Assembly (NCBI GenBank): GCA_014773175.1
Contig: VXCM01000705.1
Location: 1 to 64,000, forward strand
Direction of reading: 5' to 3'
Source: Lucifuga dentata
Taxonomy: Eukaryota > Chordata > Actinopteri > Ophidiiformes > Bythitidae
DNA length: 64,000 nucleotides
Part shown: one piece after another, positions 31,261 to 56,645 of the stretch
Layout of the letters: each line of letters starts with the position of its first letter
Numbering within the stretch: the first letter of the stretch is position 1
Notes under the pieces: model-generated
The model's database searches: none
What the model was told of the DNA's origin: nothing
What the model saw: only the letters and a program-made list of their open reading frames with translations
Program-made: the position numbers and the translations under genes

Positions 31261-32381
31261 GCCTTGCCGTTTTAATCATCTTTGTTTGGTTTAAGACATT
31301 CTTCTAAGGCCATTTCTCTAATGAGTAACTATCTCAATCAAAAAGCAACAATCATCCATCTCCAAAGCAGCAGTAGACAAGTACCAAAAACAAGTCTGGG
31401 CATGTTAGGTATCTTAGTGTGAACACGCCCAAACGAGCACACATGTGAGCAGGTCCAACCGTGCAAGCAGGCTAATCAGTGACCACAAACGCCGCCTCGA
31501 CAGTATCTCAGCTAACGGGGCATGACAGCGGCTGAAACTTTAATGCAACTTAGCCTACACTCTGCCTTATAAGCAACTGAGAGCTGGAGAAACGGAACCG
31601 AGTGTGTACGTCAGTGGCAAAAGGTCAAAGGTGAGGATGGCTCTCATGTCAGGGTTCAGGAGAAAGTAGGTAGCGAGGTGTGGTGAGGTAAAAAGTGATA
31701 CTGAATGTATAGAGTTCCTCTCAGCTTAACGACGAGGTTTGACGTAGAACTCTCTGCTGCTTTCAACACGTCAATGACAATTTCATTTTTTTTTTTTTCA
31801 GTTACTGCATGGAAACGTTTTTTTTTAAGTCTCTTTTTGAAGTTACATTACACGCACGCGCCTTTTCAGAAGGGACAATGTTCACATTCACGTAAAAGCA
31901 ATGTTCCAGCAGCCATGAATATGTCCGTATGCATAATTAATGCAGTTTCCATACCTTATACATCAAGTTGCTCATGTACAGACACACAATAAATTCATTC
32001 CTATTGAGCTCATTTCTCAATATAGATTATAACAGCGTGCACCCACCACTCCTGAAATATATGTTGGACTTCAATGTTTAACTCCAGTTTGTTTTATGTA
32101 AATATATTACAGTGTGACACTGATTTTTTGGCTATTCTGAAACATTTTAGATCCAGTCGTCCCTGGATTTCTTCTATAGGCTTAAGCAAACATGACAAAT
32201 TGGCTGTTACATCAGTTCTTGTTTAGTGTGTCGGTATTGTCCCGTGTGAATGTGTGTGTTTGTCTGATACAGTATCAGAGCTTACTGGTTCATATCAGTG
32301 TTAAGTAGCCAGAGAGGTAACTGGAGTGGAGGATGTGTACACCTCAGTGGGTTCAATCTGTCCTAATTTCTCACGCACGCA

Positions 32382-32414
<33 letters not shown>

Positions 32415-32428
32415 GCGCTAACAGAGTN

Positions 32429-32463
<35 letters not shown>

Positions 32464-32840
32464 GCTAACAGAGTATCAGGTGCCACTACAGTCCCTGAAT
32501 TATTCATCGGCCTCTGAGCGCCATGAAGCAGCAACCAGATTCCTTCCCTCGTTGCAGCAAACCCCATTATTAATGATCCACACATTAATGAGATGAGGAA
32601 GGAAAAGGGCAGAGTGGCAGACAGAGGCGACTGTTAGAGAATAACAGTCAGAGATTTGGGAGTAAGACAGTATCAGTCTAAGTTTTCCAGGTCCAAATCA
32701 AGCATCAAAAATCTTCAAGCAAACATGCCTGGAACCCTCATGATGCTCCGGTGTGTTTGAACCAGTCAACAAAAAGCTGGCCTAAACACACATGAGGTGG
32801 TTGTAGATAAATTCAACAATTTAAGAAAACTATTAAAGGT

Positions 32841-33489
32841 TTACTCCCAAGCAAAAATCCAAATTAACTGGGTCTCAATACCCCTGCTGGAGGGAGTGTG
32901 GATTGATGCTGGTGGATCATGCTCATATACTTTGGCTCTGCCCAATCATCCATTTCTTCTGGAAAGAAGTGGGCTGCCTAATCTCAGAGATCCTGGGTCT
33001 GAAAATTGATGTCACATTCCTTTCTTTCTATTTGGGAAACATCCCTAAAGGTCTTAGTAAAAGTGACTCATATCTTCTAAAGATTTTTATGACTGTAAGT
33101 AAAAAACTATTACCAAATGCTGGCTTCAAAAGAACTCCCCCACCATCAGCCTCTTCACAAACCTAGTACGCTGTACGCTCTGTACGCTCAATGGAGAAAA
33201 TGACTTTTACTCTCAGACTTCAGAAAGCTGAAGGTGCTAAACATTGGAAGAAATGGGATTTCTACAATCAGCAGGACTCTTAATACTGCATATTCCTGAC
33301 TTTTATCAATGACACAGGATTGATCTGTGACAAACTACACCTGGATGAACATTTTTTGTTTGTATTGTTTGAAATTATTATACCCCAGACCTGTCGTTTG
33401 TGTTTGCTGTGTTCACTTTTTCTGTATATATGTAAAAGAACCTTTTAAAAATAAAAGTTAAAAAAAAAAAAAAAAANTAAAAAAAAAAA
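32841..33489 (+). mobile_element. 5'-truncated L1/Tx1-type LINE with poly(A) tail
   Basis: Broken frames encode the C-terminal domain of an L1-clade ORF2: CPIIHFFWKEV, then FLSFYLGNIPKGLSK and SYLLKIFMTVSKK, then AMEKMTFTLRLQKAEG in another frame. It ends in AATAAAAG and poly(A) (with an N artefact at 33477). The 15-mer AAAACTATTAAAGGT occurs before (32826-32840) and after (33490-33504) the element and is the target-site duplication. Dead copy: only the last 5-10% of ORF2 remains, with frameshifts. Confidence 0.85.
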
Positions 33490-33504
33490 AAAACTATTAA
33501 AGGT

Positions 33505-34494
33505 GTTTAATGATTTATAACAGCAGTGTGGTGGCAAAATTGTTTATAAATGTAGTTAACTGTCACACACTGTCTTTCTATTTGTTTTTGTTTTTTTTTC
33601 TTTTGGAGACATAAAATCCAGCACATAATGATCTAAAACTGCTTCCACATTCAGTCTGCAACATTCAGCCCTCCTGGTTTCCGTCACTTCACTAGAACGT
33701 CAACAATCGCAGCACACACAACAGTGTTCCGGTTTCAGCGTGAGTACAAAAATGTATTTAAGAATATTTAANAATCGCAGCACACACAACAGTGTTCCGG
33801 TTTCAGCGTGAGTACAAAAATGTATTTAAGAATATTTAAATACATTTTTACATTTTACATTTTTAATACAAATAGAACCCTAAGTCAGCGTGCATCCAGC
33901 ACTTCACATTGTGATGGGAGGAGATTAACAGACATATTAAGACTCCTGAGGGAAATGTAAAAAACAAAAAAAAAAAAAAAAAAAATCCCTAAATCCAGCT
34001 GTATTCCATATACCCTGTGTGGCTCCTCTTCAATTCAGCGTCTTTTACGTTCAGTCTGAGCTTGGTTTTCTGTTTTGGCACTAATGTATCTGAGTGATGC
34101 ATTTGTTGCTTATTTGTATATTTGGATATAAGTCCTGTGTTTGAACAATGTATATGAAAAGTGGAATATCATAGCTGGAAGTCCTACATTGCAATTAGCT
34201 GTAGTACTATTTGTAGCTACACTTTCACCTAAAATGTCTAAGCAGATCCTCAGTCATTATTTCATACCATCCCTATAAAAACCCTACATGCTAATACCAT
34301 GCAACGTAGCTATAAGCTGTGTATTGGCTCCCCCGTATCGGATCAGTACAGGTCAGTATTGTTTAACTTCCTGTCACCGTTGTCACTAACCTTACTCCTA
34401 CCTGCCCTCATTCACTCTCTGCTCCATACATCATGTAACCCTCCCTGCTCCTGTCACTCAAAGCAGGAAACCTTTTCCCGTCCTCCCATCTGTG
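33505..34494. other. Intergenic / presumed 3' UTR of the kinase gene
   Basis: No coding region recognised. Holds a false duplication around N at 33772 (33705-33771 versus 33773-33839). The 3' UTR of the minus-strand kinase must extend leftward into this interval. Confidence 0.4.
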
Positions 34495-46369
<11,875 letters not shown>

Positions 46370-48049
46370 CCCGGATGGGACCCGGGCCCCATGTGGCCCC
46401 TACTAACACACTCGAATCCAAAAACAGAACTGTCCACATACAACACACACACTTAAAAAAGAGAGAATGCTGTTAAAATTCGAGGAAGGATCCAAAGCTT
46501 TCTTCTGGAGCAGGTGTGCGTCGATCAGACAAGCATCCTCAGGTAAGTATATCCTTTATTCCAGACGGGCTAAAAGACGACTCTTCTTTTCTCTCCTCTT
46601 TCACCTTTTACACAGCACAGGTGCCCCAACGTGTCTCACTATCATTCTGAATGTGCACTACTCTACACACACTCTCTCTGTCTCTCTCTGCTGGTTAGTG
46701 TATGATTAACCGTTGTTTTCTTAGGTCAGCTCCAGGGATGGAGGACATCCTACACCCTACACCGTAATTACCCCCCCTGCACACACATTAAGACGCGCAC
46801 ACACAAACATGCATAGTTATACAGTAACCATTCAAGCTCTCTTTACTTCCTTAACTCCCTTTGAATAGATTTCAGTTTTGCACCTTACAATCAGGATTTT
46901 TCTTGATTTTTGAGCCTCAACCACACAAGAAATCCACAAAATATACAACATTATCTGCAGTTATGATTGCAATTTAAATCGACTGATATGAACAAGATTT
47001 TTCTAGCTTCATAATTAGATGACTAATATTTTTTATCCCAACATTCGGCACATAATGAAGGCAGATGAGGCTCTTTGAAGCGGATAAAAGCAGGACGGTG
47101 TCAAAGAAACATCGCATGAAAAGGCCGTCTGTCTTTTAGGATTTAAAACTAAAACATCTTTTGACTATCATATGATTATACTATCATTTCATATAACAGC
47201 CAATACATACAAAATGATCTCTGTAGAGAAATTCTATTCTTTGTCACCATTCCCGGAGAGGTCAGAGGTCATGTTCAGCAACAGATTAGCACCTCTGCAG
47301 CTGGCGTCTTTCTTAACAACACTTCAATATATAAGAAACTCTGGTTTAAATTACGAGTTTACATAATATCACGATAATTCTAAGTAAAGTGGAAGTTTTT
47401 GATGTAATATCTACAATATGAAGTCATATCCTGACGGCGAATCAGAGAGGCATGTGTTATAACAGTCATACTCATGATGATGAGTGTCAGGCAATGGCTG
47501 TTATAAGAGGATATCTGCTTTTCTGCTACTGTGTGTATTAAAGTGTGTGTGCGTGCAAGTGTGTATGCGCTTATCAGGGTCTGATTGCAGTGTGTTGTTG
47601 CTCAATTCTTCCTCACTCAGCTGATGAAAGGAGGGATAGAGTGGTATATCCGCCATGTAATCTAATATACTCACACGCACACACTCTCAAACACACACTC
47701 ACACACACACAACCTTACACAACCTTTAAGTGAGTGCCTGTAGTAGCAAAGTGAGGCCTCTAGAGTTACCTTATTTTGCTTTAAAACATGTTGATACTGT
47801 ATAATTTGATTTGGCATTCAAACACACACACACACACACAAAAAAATACTGTTGCAACAGACATGGCAGTCATGCTCTTTTACACACACCGAGGCGCCGC
47901 TAAAGTTGGTGTAATCACAATCAAAACACTTTGTCTGCCATCTTTTACTTTCACAGACTCTGTGCTAACAAAAACTCCAAAATACTATCGGCACCTCTTT
48001 GCAACGCTGATCGACTCATTTCCAAACTGTCTAACCCCGAATGAAAAAG

Positions 48050-48081
<32 letters not shown>

Positions 48082-50125
48082 GGAGAATCATTAGTGTCAC
48101 AGTTTTTCCACAATATTCAGAAATGGGCCACAAAACACAGAAGTAGTCTACTATTAGTGGTTTCACATCAGTAGAATCCAAAATGCTGTGAAAATACAAA
48201 CAAATGCCCTTAAAAAAACGATTACATTTTAGAAATACATCTTAATTTTTCTCTGTCTTCATGCATGATCGTGTGCCATGAGCCGTGCACTTCATAAATG
48301 GGTCTTTAGGCCCTGTGTGTGTGTCGGAGGAGGTGTTAACACACCCTCCCTAATGCCAAGGAGAAGTGTCAAGCTGTGTCTGGTTCTAGTGGATGGATGC
48401 AGGGAAGGAAAGAAAGAGCGAAATGAAGAAAGACTGCTCAGAGTCAACGATGGGGGCTGCAGAGGGAGCTAAAAATGGACAGAGAGAGAGAAAGAGAGAG
48501 AGGATGAGTGCAAAAGAGAGAAACTGAGCTTCACAACTGAAAAACAAATGTGAATTAATAAGACCTCAAGAGCTTTATTATATAACCTCATGCTGTGCCA
48601 TTTTAAATGCTTTGCAGAGGGTTTGTGTGTGTGTGTGTGTGTGTNTTATATAACCTCATGCTGTGCCATTTTAAATGCTTTGCAGAGGGTTTGTGTGTGT
48701 GTGTGTGTGTGTATCCACAGTTCAGAAAAGGTCATTCTCACTGCTAGAGAACTTAGCCAATGTGTGTGTGCAAATACATTCATAAGCAGCTTCTAACAGC
48801 ACTGCGTTGTGTATGTGTGTATCCCATGCATATATTAACTGTATTTACACACACTGCAATGTAAGTATGCTACATGCTAACACATTTTTTGTGTGCACAT
48901 GTATATGCGTGTGTTGCGTTGGAATACTGCTCGCCTGTAGGACTTGGCGAGTGTCTTGGCGGTCACATTAAATGAGAAGAGAAACCCCCTTCTGCTTCCT
49001 GCCTGTAATAAATGGATCCCCAGCAACCATTAAGGCATATTTTAACACCAAATAACTCCCCAAAACCACACGAGGACAGTCCACCCCCACCCCTCACCAT
49101 CTCTCTCACTCTGTCTTCCGCTCCTTTTCTCTCATTTCTCCTCCTGCCCTCTCTCTTTTACATGAAAAGAGAGATGAAACGAGCGTTAAAGGCTCGTCCT
49201 GGTGCGCTCATGTGTCACAGTATGATGTACTTCACAGCCGTACTTTCTGCCCTGTAACAGCTTTTAATGAGAGTTGTAACTCTCCACAGTCCAAGTGAAC
49301 GAGCACAAAATTGTCCTTTTCATTGCCCTGCAAATGTTAAAAGGTAGATTTTTACAGCTTTGTTGTCAGGAAAGTACATGTCCTGGATTTCAAAATATGC
49401 ATGCAGTAGTTTCCTGGTGTCAAATGATGTATTATATATTTCCATGCAGAATGCTGTTGATGCACAGCTGTTGCAACCTGTGGCACAAGAGGCCATGCTG
49501 ACCTTTTAAGTAAAGCGGCAATTATTTAAATTATTACAAAATGTGTTAGAAGAATGCACACCTCAAATCAGGCAATTGGATAAAATAAGAGCTTCAGGGA
49601 TTTATGCTGACCTAATAAATGTAAATATGATATTACTATGTCCAGTTTTTAAAAAGGCTGAAATACAGATTTCAGCGAATATTAAGTGAATACTATCTAG
49701 CAATATATTTTATATTGTATATATGGCATAGAATAGCAAATACTGTGCTGTGCTGTACATAATTCACTGTCATTTATTTGACATGAAAATGATGCAAACT
49801 GAAAAGAGAATGAGAGAAAGAGAGAGAGAGATGGTTTGACATCAGTTTATAAAGCTCAGCCAGTCAAACTGAGATTTAGAATCAAATATTAAATTCACAT
49901 ATTCCAAACTTTATGTCTGCATAGTGTCAGAAATTATCTGCATGAACTTCTTTTACATGTAAACTGACTGCAAGAATTCTGTCAACCTATACTTTGTCCA
50001 ATTTTTAAAAAGGTTGAAATACAGAATTTTTGTTTGTGCAACTGCTGCAGAAAATTAGCAGTAAGAAGAGTTTGTGTGTCTACATTTATGTTAAATTCAA
50101 ATGAGTCGCATGTTATTACAATTCT

Positions 50126-50165
50126 AATTTATATTCAGACTTGTTGACAAGTCTGAATATAAATT
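50126..50165. repeat. Perfect 19-bp inverted repeat, 2-base loop
   Basis: AATTTATATTCAGACTTGT, loop TG, then its exact complement. Could extrude as a cruciform; no adjacent gene explains it. Confidence 0.9.
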
Positions 50166-51118
50166 TGGGATTTGGCAGCATAAAATTACCATTGTGTCCA
50201 ATAATGGTGCGAAAATGGCATCAACTAACTGAAACTGTGTATTTATATAAAATAAAACAATTTATCATTTTCCAATCCAGATAGTCGTGTTCTGTCATGC
50301 CCACCTGAGTTTTGGGTTGCAGAGATGCTGTCACTGTCTGCCCTCCAGTGGATAAAACAGGCTGATGCAAGACCAGTCCTCTCAAAAGACAACAGATAGA
50401 AAAGACATCATGGTGACCTCTCCTTTTTCTGTCTTTTACTCTCTGTTTTTTGTATCTGTGCATGTGTGTCGCTCTTTGAAGAATAGTCAATTTCTCAAGT
50501 TTTATGGAAAAAACATGAGTAACTATGAGGCAACAATTCACAAAAGGTCTGTGTCAGTCTGAGTCAAAAACTCACACTTCTGCACTTCTGTTCAATAACA
50601 TCACACAGAGAAATCTCTTGGTAATGAGGCAAAAGTGCCAATTCATGCACTCAGAGAAGTCGCAATTGACCAAAACACAAAGCAGCCGGCTCTGCTTTGC
50701 CTTGAGTGACCTGAAACTGCCAAGTCTTTCTGTCTTGCTGCAAAACTGAAAGTAACGAGTTCACACCCAGTGTCCCGGGGCTTTCAAAAGGGATTCAGAA
50801 ATGTTGGAAATCATTCGCTGATGTCAAAGACGATGATGGGAAAACATATCAACTGTGTTTCAAAAAAACTCCTGGAATGCATAAAAGAGCACAGATTGAT
50901 GATGTTTAAAACACGAGGATGCATGGACAAAGACCAAAAAAAAGTCACATTTGCAGAATAGGAAAAGTCATTAGTCAGTCAATAACAGGAATGCTGTAAG
51001 CATAATTTTAGTCCACATGATTTCAAGAAAAAATAAAATTAAAAAAAATAAGGAATGTGACTGAATGGGCCTTGTGATGATGTCAGTCTCTCCTTTGTCA
51101 TTTCTACTCAAGTTCTGT

Positions 51119-51170
51119 GAAGAAGAAGAAGAAGAAGAAGAAGAAGAAGAAGAAGAAGAAGAAGAAGAAG
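51119..51170. repeat. (GAA)17 trinucleotide repeat
   Basis: Uninterrupted purine triplet repeat. It gives long poly-Lys, poly-Glu or poly-Ser frames that are not genes. Confidence 0.97.
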
Positions 51171-51934
51171 ACAGCAGCTGGCTGTCACCATTTGATGACT
51201 TCATATGTGACCGCAGCCTCCTCAGCGTGTCTTCATCAGTCAGTGCCACCCGTCATCAGTCAGCACCGTGCAGCGTTTGGCTCTTGTGTCATCAGTCAGC
51301 GCCTGCAGCTGTGGTTTAATCCTCTCGTGTTCTGTGGTCTCTGCTTCTGTGACGCTGATTGGAAATGGTTCCGCACGGCATTAAACACACAAACAACACA
51401 CTGAACTCTAACACTGGGTGCCCTCCAAATAACACTGTGAAGGTACAGTACACACCAAAACCCCAGCCGGATTTTCACTGGTTGCTCAATGGTGCTGAAT
51501 TACTTCTTTATACAGAAAGAAAAATGTTGTTTTCTGAAAGCATCATGTGCCAAGAAAAATGAACAAAGGGGGAAAAAGTGATCTTTTAAAATCTATAACA
51601 AGACAATGTGTAGAATATTGAACTCGGCTAAACTTTTGCGCACCATCACTTTTTCAAAAGTCCGTTTCTGATCATCATAAATAAACAGGTTGAGAGAACT
51701 TACAGATACTGTACATTAAGGATACATTATATATATATATATGTGTGTATATATATACACACACACACATATACGTATATATATATAGTTGAAATGGTTT
51801 ATAATATTTATACATATATTCCCAGAGCTTCAGTCCATCACACTCTGCTAATCCCACACAATCCTGACCAAGCCTGAAATGGGAGTTTGTGTCACGGGTG
51901 ATTTAGAGGTTTTCTACTGTCAACAAAATACTGA

Positions 51935-51937
<3 letters not shown>

Positions 51938-51967
<30 letters not shown>
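51938..51967. repeat. (GA)n microsatellite
   Basis: Perfect GA run of about 15 units. Confidence 0.95.
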
Positions 51968-51971
<4 letters not shown>

Positions 51972-52374
51972 AGAAACAAAGGAATGAAAAAGAGCCCACC
52001 CTTCGAGCTGAGAGGCTGAAAACGGAGCGTTGTAACAGCAAAAGAAGCACTCCCACCGTCACTAATGTGGACCGTGTGTGTCTGTGCCTGGACACATGTA
52101 CAAATGCATGTGTCTCTGTAGTTGTGCATGTGTGTCTATGTGTGCGTACGTGCAGATGTGCATTTCCGTGTGTGTGTGTGTGTTGGAGCTGCCTGCTGCG
52201 CTGCTCCCAAATTGAAATGTGAAAGAAATGTGTTGGAAGGTGATGACAAGAGTGAAGTGAACCAGTTGTTTCCTGAAGGGCCAGACCAGATGTGTCGCAC
52301 ACAGAGCCTCACAAACCTGCACCACATTTCTATTTAATAACCAGGACATTTAACCAGGGGAGCTGGGCTGGAAC

Positions 52375-52378
<4 letters not shown>

Positions 52379-52407
<29 letters not shown>
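52379..52407. repeat. (GT)n microsatellite
   Basis: Perfect GT run of about 14 units in the gene-poor flank. Confidence 0.93.
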
Positions 52408-52408
<1 letters not shown>

Positions 52409-53564
52409 GTTGTGCATATGTGCTTACCTATGTACATAAATATGTGTGTTACATGTTTGTGTTTTTGCAAGGAAAATGTGTATGTGGGTGTGTGTGGGAT
52501 GGGTGGGGTGGTTCATTACTTTAATTGGAGTTTTTAAGACAGCAGTGGCAGTCAGTGGCAGAAAGTGAGGAAGGAGAGGAGGAGCGAGACGACAGCGAGA
52601 GAGAAGACTGACAGCCTGGTGGCCATAGCTCTGATCACCAATCATAAAAACACACACACACACACACACACACAGAGTCNGCCTGGTGGCCATAGCTCTG
52701 ATCACCAATCATAAAAACACACACACACACACACACACACAGAGTCAACTGCATACTGTACTCAGCTGCTGACCACAATGCCCACCACTTCCTCCAGGAG
52801 CGAGCCCTGGCGCCTCGAATAACAAAGAAAATATTCAGCTTCATACTGTCTGATGTCTTAATATTTCCAAATCCTCTGTTCTCAAATCCACATGATTCAT
52901 GGACTATAACTTAGAAACACAATCAGATCCTATTCCAGTCATCCTCTCAGCCAGTTCAATAAAGCTCTTTGGAAAGAAACTGCGCTCTTATATATTAGCA
53001 GAGGCGCATATTCTGTGAAGGCTAGAATACGGTTTCTCATGCCAGCGTGGCAGACATTTAATACAAGCCCACTGTAAATACCCAGGAAAGCATCAAACGG
53101 TACTGATATTGATGACATGCAAAAAAAATAAAAAGTCCACAGCTGGTCCAGAATAGAGAGTCTGTGACCACATGGTGTCCCAGACCGCTTAGCCACTTTC
53201 ATTTTAAGACCATTATTAATGACCTTTCATTAGAGCAGGAATTTTATTGTTCTATTAGGGTCATCCTTATCCATCCGCAGACTAACGGAGAAAGATAATC
53301 TTAATATGGATTCTTAGATTATTTATCTTGATTTCATTCAAACTGCCTTTACTTTTTAATTCATTAAGGTATCAAATGTACTCACAGGTGTCCCAGGTAT
53401 TCTAAATTCTAAATTTCTTGGTCCAACAGCCTGGATACCAGAACTAATGCCAGACTTGTGGTGAATAACAGGCCAGAATCAGCCTAAGCACTCAGGTCTA
53501 ATTTCTGGTACAAATGCTGGCCTGAGTGCTGGTAACTGCAATTGATTTTCAGCCCAATTTGGCC

Positions 53565-54455
53565 TTAAAGGACCATACCACCCATTTTGCATGTTTCAGC
53601 CTAATATATTCAATTTTCATACATGTAATGTTACTACAATCATTTCCCAAAGCATGGAACGGTGAATTAAGACACTTTTTTCCTATCTTCCAGACCACCT
53701 TTGGTTTCAGTTCATGCTGGTATGCTATTAAAGTCAACTTGTTGATACTTGAAACGTTCATGGGACAGGTAATCCATCATCGTGAACAAGACATATACCA
53801 TAAATGCTCTATTAGTGGGCGGGGTCTTTATTTACCTCAACTGTGGAGAGAAAGCGACCAATATAGGAGACAGGCTTTTATAAGAGACAGGCCTTTATTT
53901 CTAATTTTGCCGTGCCTTCTGGCTGGAGGGACGATGGCTGGAGAGGTTTTTAAGCGGCTTGGTATCAAACATAGCTGCTGTCATCTGCTGGCAGCAGCAG
54001 ATTACACTTATAGTTTCCTGGGCCAATAAAAGACATACACCAAACCCGGCCTTTATATGAAACTGGCTTTTATTTCGTCCTGCTGGCTCCACCCCCAGCT
54101 ATTATTAGATACCTGCTATTATTTGAATACCGGCTTTTAATAGAAAATTTACAGGATTCATGTTTTTTTTCGAATTTACGTCATTTTAGCATTTAAGTGC
54201 AATAAAAAGCGCAGAGTAAATGAATGTCTCCACCGGGGAATATAGTCCCAAAAGAAGGCCTGCATTTATTGAAAAATTTAAACAACCGTGACTTCACAAA
54301 ACTACGTAATTATTAGCAGGCAAAACATTGATTTTTAAGGTGGATGTATCGCTTGAATATTTGATTTTGAAAGATTAAGAGATTTTGCAAAATATCAGGA
54401 ATGAAAATTGAATATATAGGCTCAAACGTGGAAAATGGCTGTTATGGTCCTTTAA
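53565..54455. mobile_element. TTAA-type MITE interrupted by another element (copy 9)
   Basis: TTAA at 53565-53568 and 54452-54455, with both terminal repeats present. The body is split near 53797 by a foreign 360-base insert (see next entry). Without it, the length matches other copies. Confidence 0.75.
53798..54155. mobile_element. Nested non-coding insert inside the MITE
   Basis: Not present in the other MITE copies at this point. Ends CCATAAATGCTCTATTAG and, inverted, CCTGTAAATTTTCTATTA, imperfect terminal inverted repeats. The interior repeats a motif like GGCTTTTAT several times (53871, 54068, 54130). No frame of note; family unknown to me. Confidence 0.6.
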
Positions 54456-55240
54456 TCTGCACCTCCAGAACCCCAAAAGCTAACAGAATCAGCTGTAATA
54501 TATGAGCCACCAGCGCCACAACACAGCCAAGTGTCACAATCAGCCAAACTGAGCTGGCCACCTGGTTTGCTGCTGCGTGTGAAAGTAATATGTGGATTAT
54601 TTTCTTACCTGAGACCCAGAAATCAGTTTGGGAATCAGCAGAGAGGGGACATTATGAAAGGAAACGTTGTGCTGGAGAAGAAGAGGTGCAGTTTGTTTAG
54701 CCAGCGGGAAGCTGCTGTTTACACAAAAGGTGTCGGAGCAGCACATGTTTAATTGCTTGGCTTGTGCACGTCTGTGTTTGTGTGAGAGTGTTTAGTTGCA
54801 TAGGAGTGTGTGTGTGTGAACATAATCGCCCATGATATACAACATTATGGCCCTTTCTTAATAGCGGTGTTTTAAGAACAGCCATTAATGCAGCTTGTAA
54901 AATATTTCCAACACCACGCCAAACACTCTCTTTAATTTCACCTCCCTCTCTCTCTCCGTTTCTGCCTGCCCTTCTCTCATTCCCTCACCTCATTTGTGGG
55001 AGAATTTATTTAACTCGTTAAAAACAATTCTCTGAATATTCCCAGCTGATTGACCAGGCTTCCGTTTTTTTTCCTCCCCTTCATTTTTTTTTCTTCTTGG
55101 TTTTTTTTTTTTTCGTCTCTTCTCTTAAACTAACCTGTATAATGTTGTCAGAACTGCTTGAGAATGAAGTGCTAAGTGTTGCTTTTTATGGGGAGGAAAC
55201 AGACTGGAACAGCGGGTGTGTTTTCTGATGCCTTCGAGAC

Positions 55241-55249
55241 AGACACACA

Positions 55250-55299
<50 letters not shown>
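55241..55299. repeat. Compound (CA)n(GA)n microsatellite
   Basis: A run of ACACAC switches directly to AGAGAG. Confidence 0.95.
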
Positions 55300-55303
<4 letters not shown>

Positions 55304-55794
55304 TCAGGGTAAATATGTTATGAATTACAACCTGTTCACTGATGAGTTAGCCCTAAAGCTCTTACCTATAGGAGATCATTATCGTTTGTGAGCACGTGTT
55401 GCATTTTGGTATGTGTGTGAGTGTGTTGTTGTATGTGTGTGTTTGTAGGTTAACGGGTTGGCAGTGTCATTAAGGCACCTTGGTGAAAATCTGTTCTCAA
55501 TTGTTGTGGTGATTTCTGCTGTTTTAATTTGGACAGTAACGGCGCTGCCAGTTCTACCCACCGTGACACCATGACAACCGAGCAATAACCTCATTCCCGG
55601 CACACAACAGATTTTATGTATTATGTCCATGAAATAATGTTTAATAATTTGTTTTCCAGAATCACTATGTATGTCGAGTTAAAGTCTTCGTTTAAAGGGT
55701 GTGAATAATGGGCAGAAGATTACTCAAACTATGCTTCAAAACACTGTAAAGCAGAACCAGTCATCATGCACCTCTCTCTCTCTCAATTTTTTTT

Positions 55795-55870
55795 TTCTTT
55801 TATCAAATTCAAAGATTTATTGGCATTGAAGTTTAAACAAAAATATTGCCAAAGCATCAGAATATACAAT
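55795..55870 (-). mobile_element. LINE 3' tail-like fragment
   Basis: On the minus strand the sequence ends GCCAATAAATCTTTGAATTTGA, similar to fish CR1/L2-type 3' tails. No coding part remains. Confidence 0.35.
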
Positions 55871-56544
55871 AAACAATAATAATATAGGTATTAGGGTATA
55901 ACTTTATACATTTATATTATATATAATACAGTATATAGTCTCTCTCTCTCTCTCAGCATCTCTGATGGAGGAGACAGACCAAAACAAGATTTGACAAAAT
56001 TAAACGATTTTTAAGGAGGAAATAGATTAGTGGAGCAATACAAGAAATAAATTACAGTTAAGTTTGCACAGTACTATTGGAGTCTGAGTTTTTTTCTTCT
56101 TCTTCTTCTTTTCATTTGCTTTTGGCATTATAGGTAGCTCCAAAATCATTTTTTTCCCTCTTTTTTTTGTGTACATGCACTACATTTGTATGGGTATGTA
56201 TATGAATATATACAATATGCTCACCAACTATATTGGAGACAGTCTGTTAAATCTACAATGTTGTTTTGTACTAAACTTCCAATAAACAGTTACAAAAAAA
56301 TAAAAATAAATAAAAAATACAGCTAAGTAAAATTTAGATAATATTTGAAGATGTCGAAGAGAAGACATTAAACTTTAATAAACAATATTATGTCTTCAAT
56401 AAAGCGCACACAAATGGTCATGTTTACAAGTCAATGGGTAATGGGCTTGTAATGTAATATGCACGACATATTATCTTTAACTATCTCCTTACTTTTATTT
56501 ATGATGTGACTATTTAATTCTTTTATATTTCTAAGAGCTGCTTT

Positions 56545-56645
56545 TTATTGTTTTTACGTTGTTATTGCATATTCTTGTGGGATAGTCATATTGCATTTCG
56601 CTGCCCATACTGTATGAGCATGTGCCAAAGATTGAACCTTGAAGC
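56545..56645 (+). mobile_element. LINE 3' tail-like fragment
   Basis: GCATTTCGCTGCCCATACTG followed by GTGCCAAAGATTGAACCTTGAA resembles an L2-type 3' UTR. Low similarity, no coding portion. Confidence 0.3.

Larger units (their letters stand above)
46370..53564. other. Gene-poor flank upstream of the kinase gene
   Basis: No convincing exon was recognised on either strand. The first few hundred bases must hold the kinase promoter and any 5' UTR. The rest contains microsatellites, a false duplication around N at 48645, another around N at 52680, a 19-bp palindrome at 50126-50165, and unassigned AT-rich sequence. Confidence 0.5.

Noticed and set aside
51065..51404. Open frames with poly-Glu, poly-Lys or poly-Ser
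   Set aside because: They are translations of the (GAA)17 microsatellite.
53526..54029. 167-codon open frame on the plus strand
   Set aside because: It runs through MITE copy 9 and its nested insert; no domain, and other MITE copies do not keep it open.
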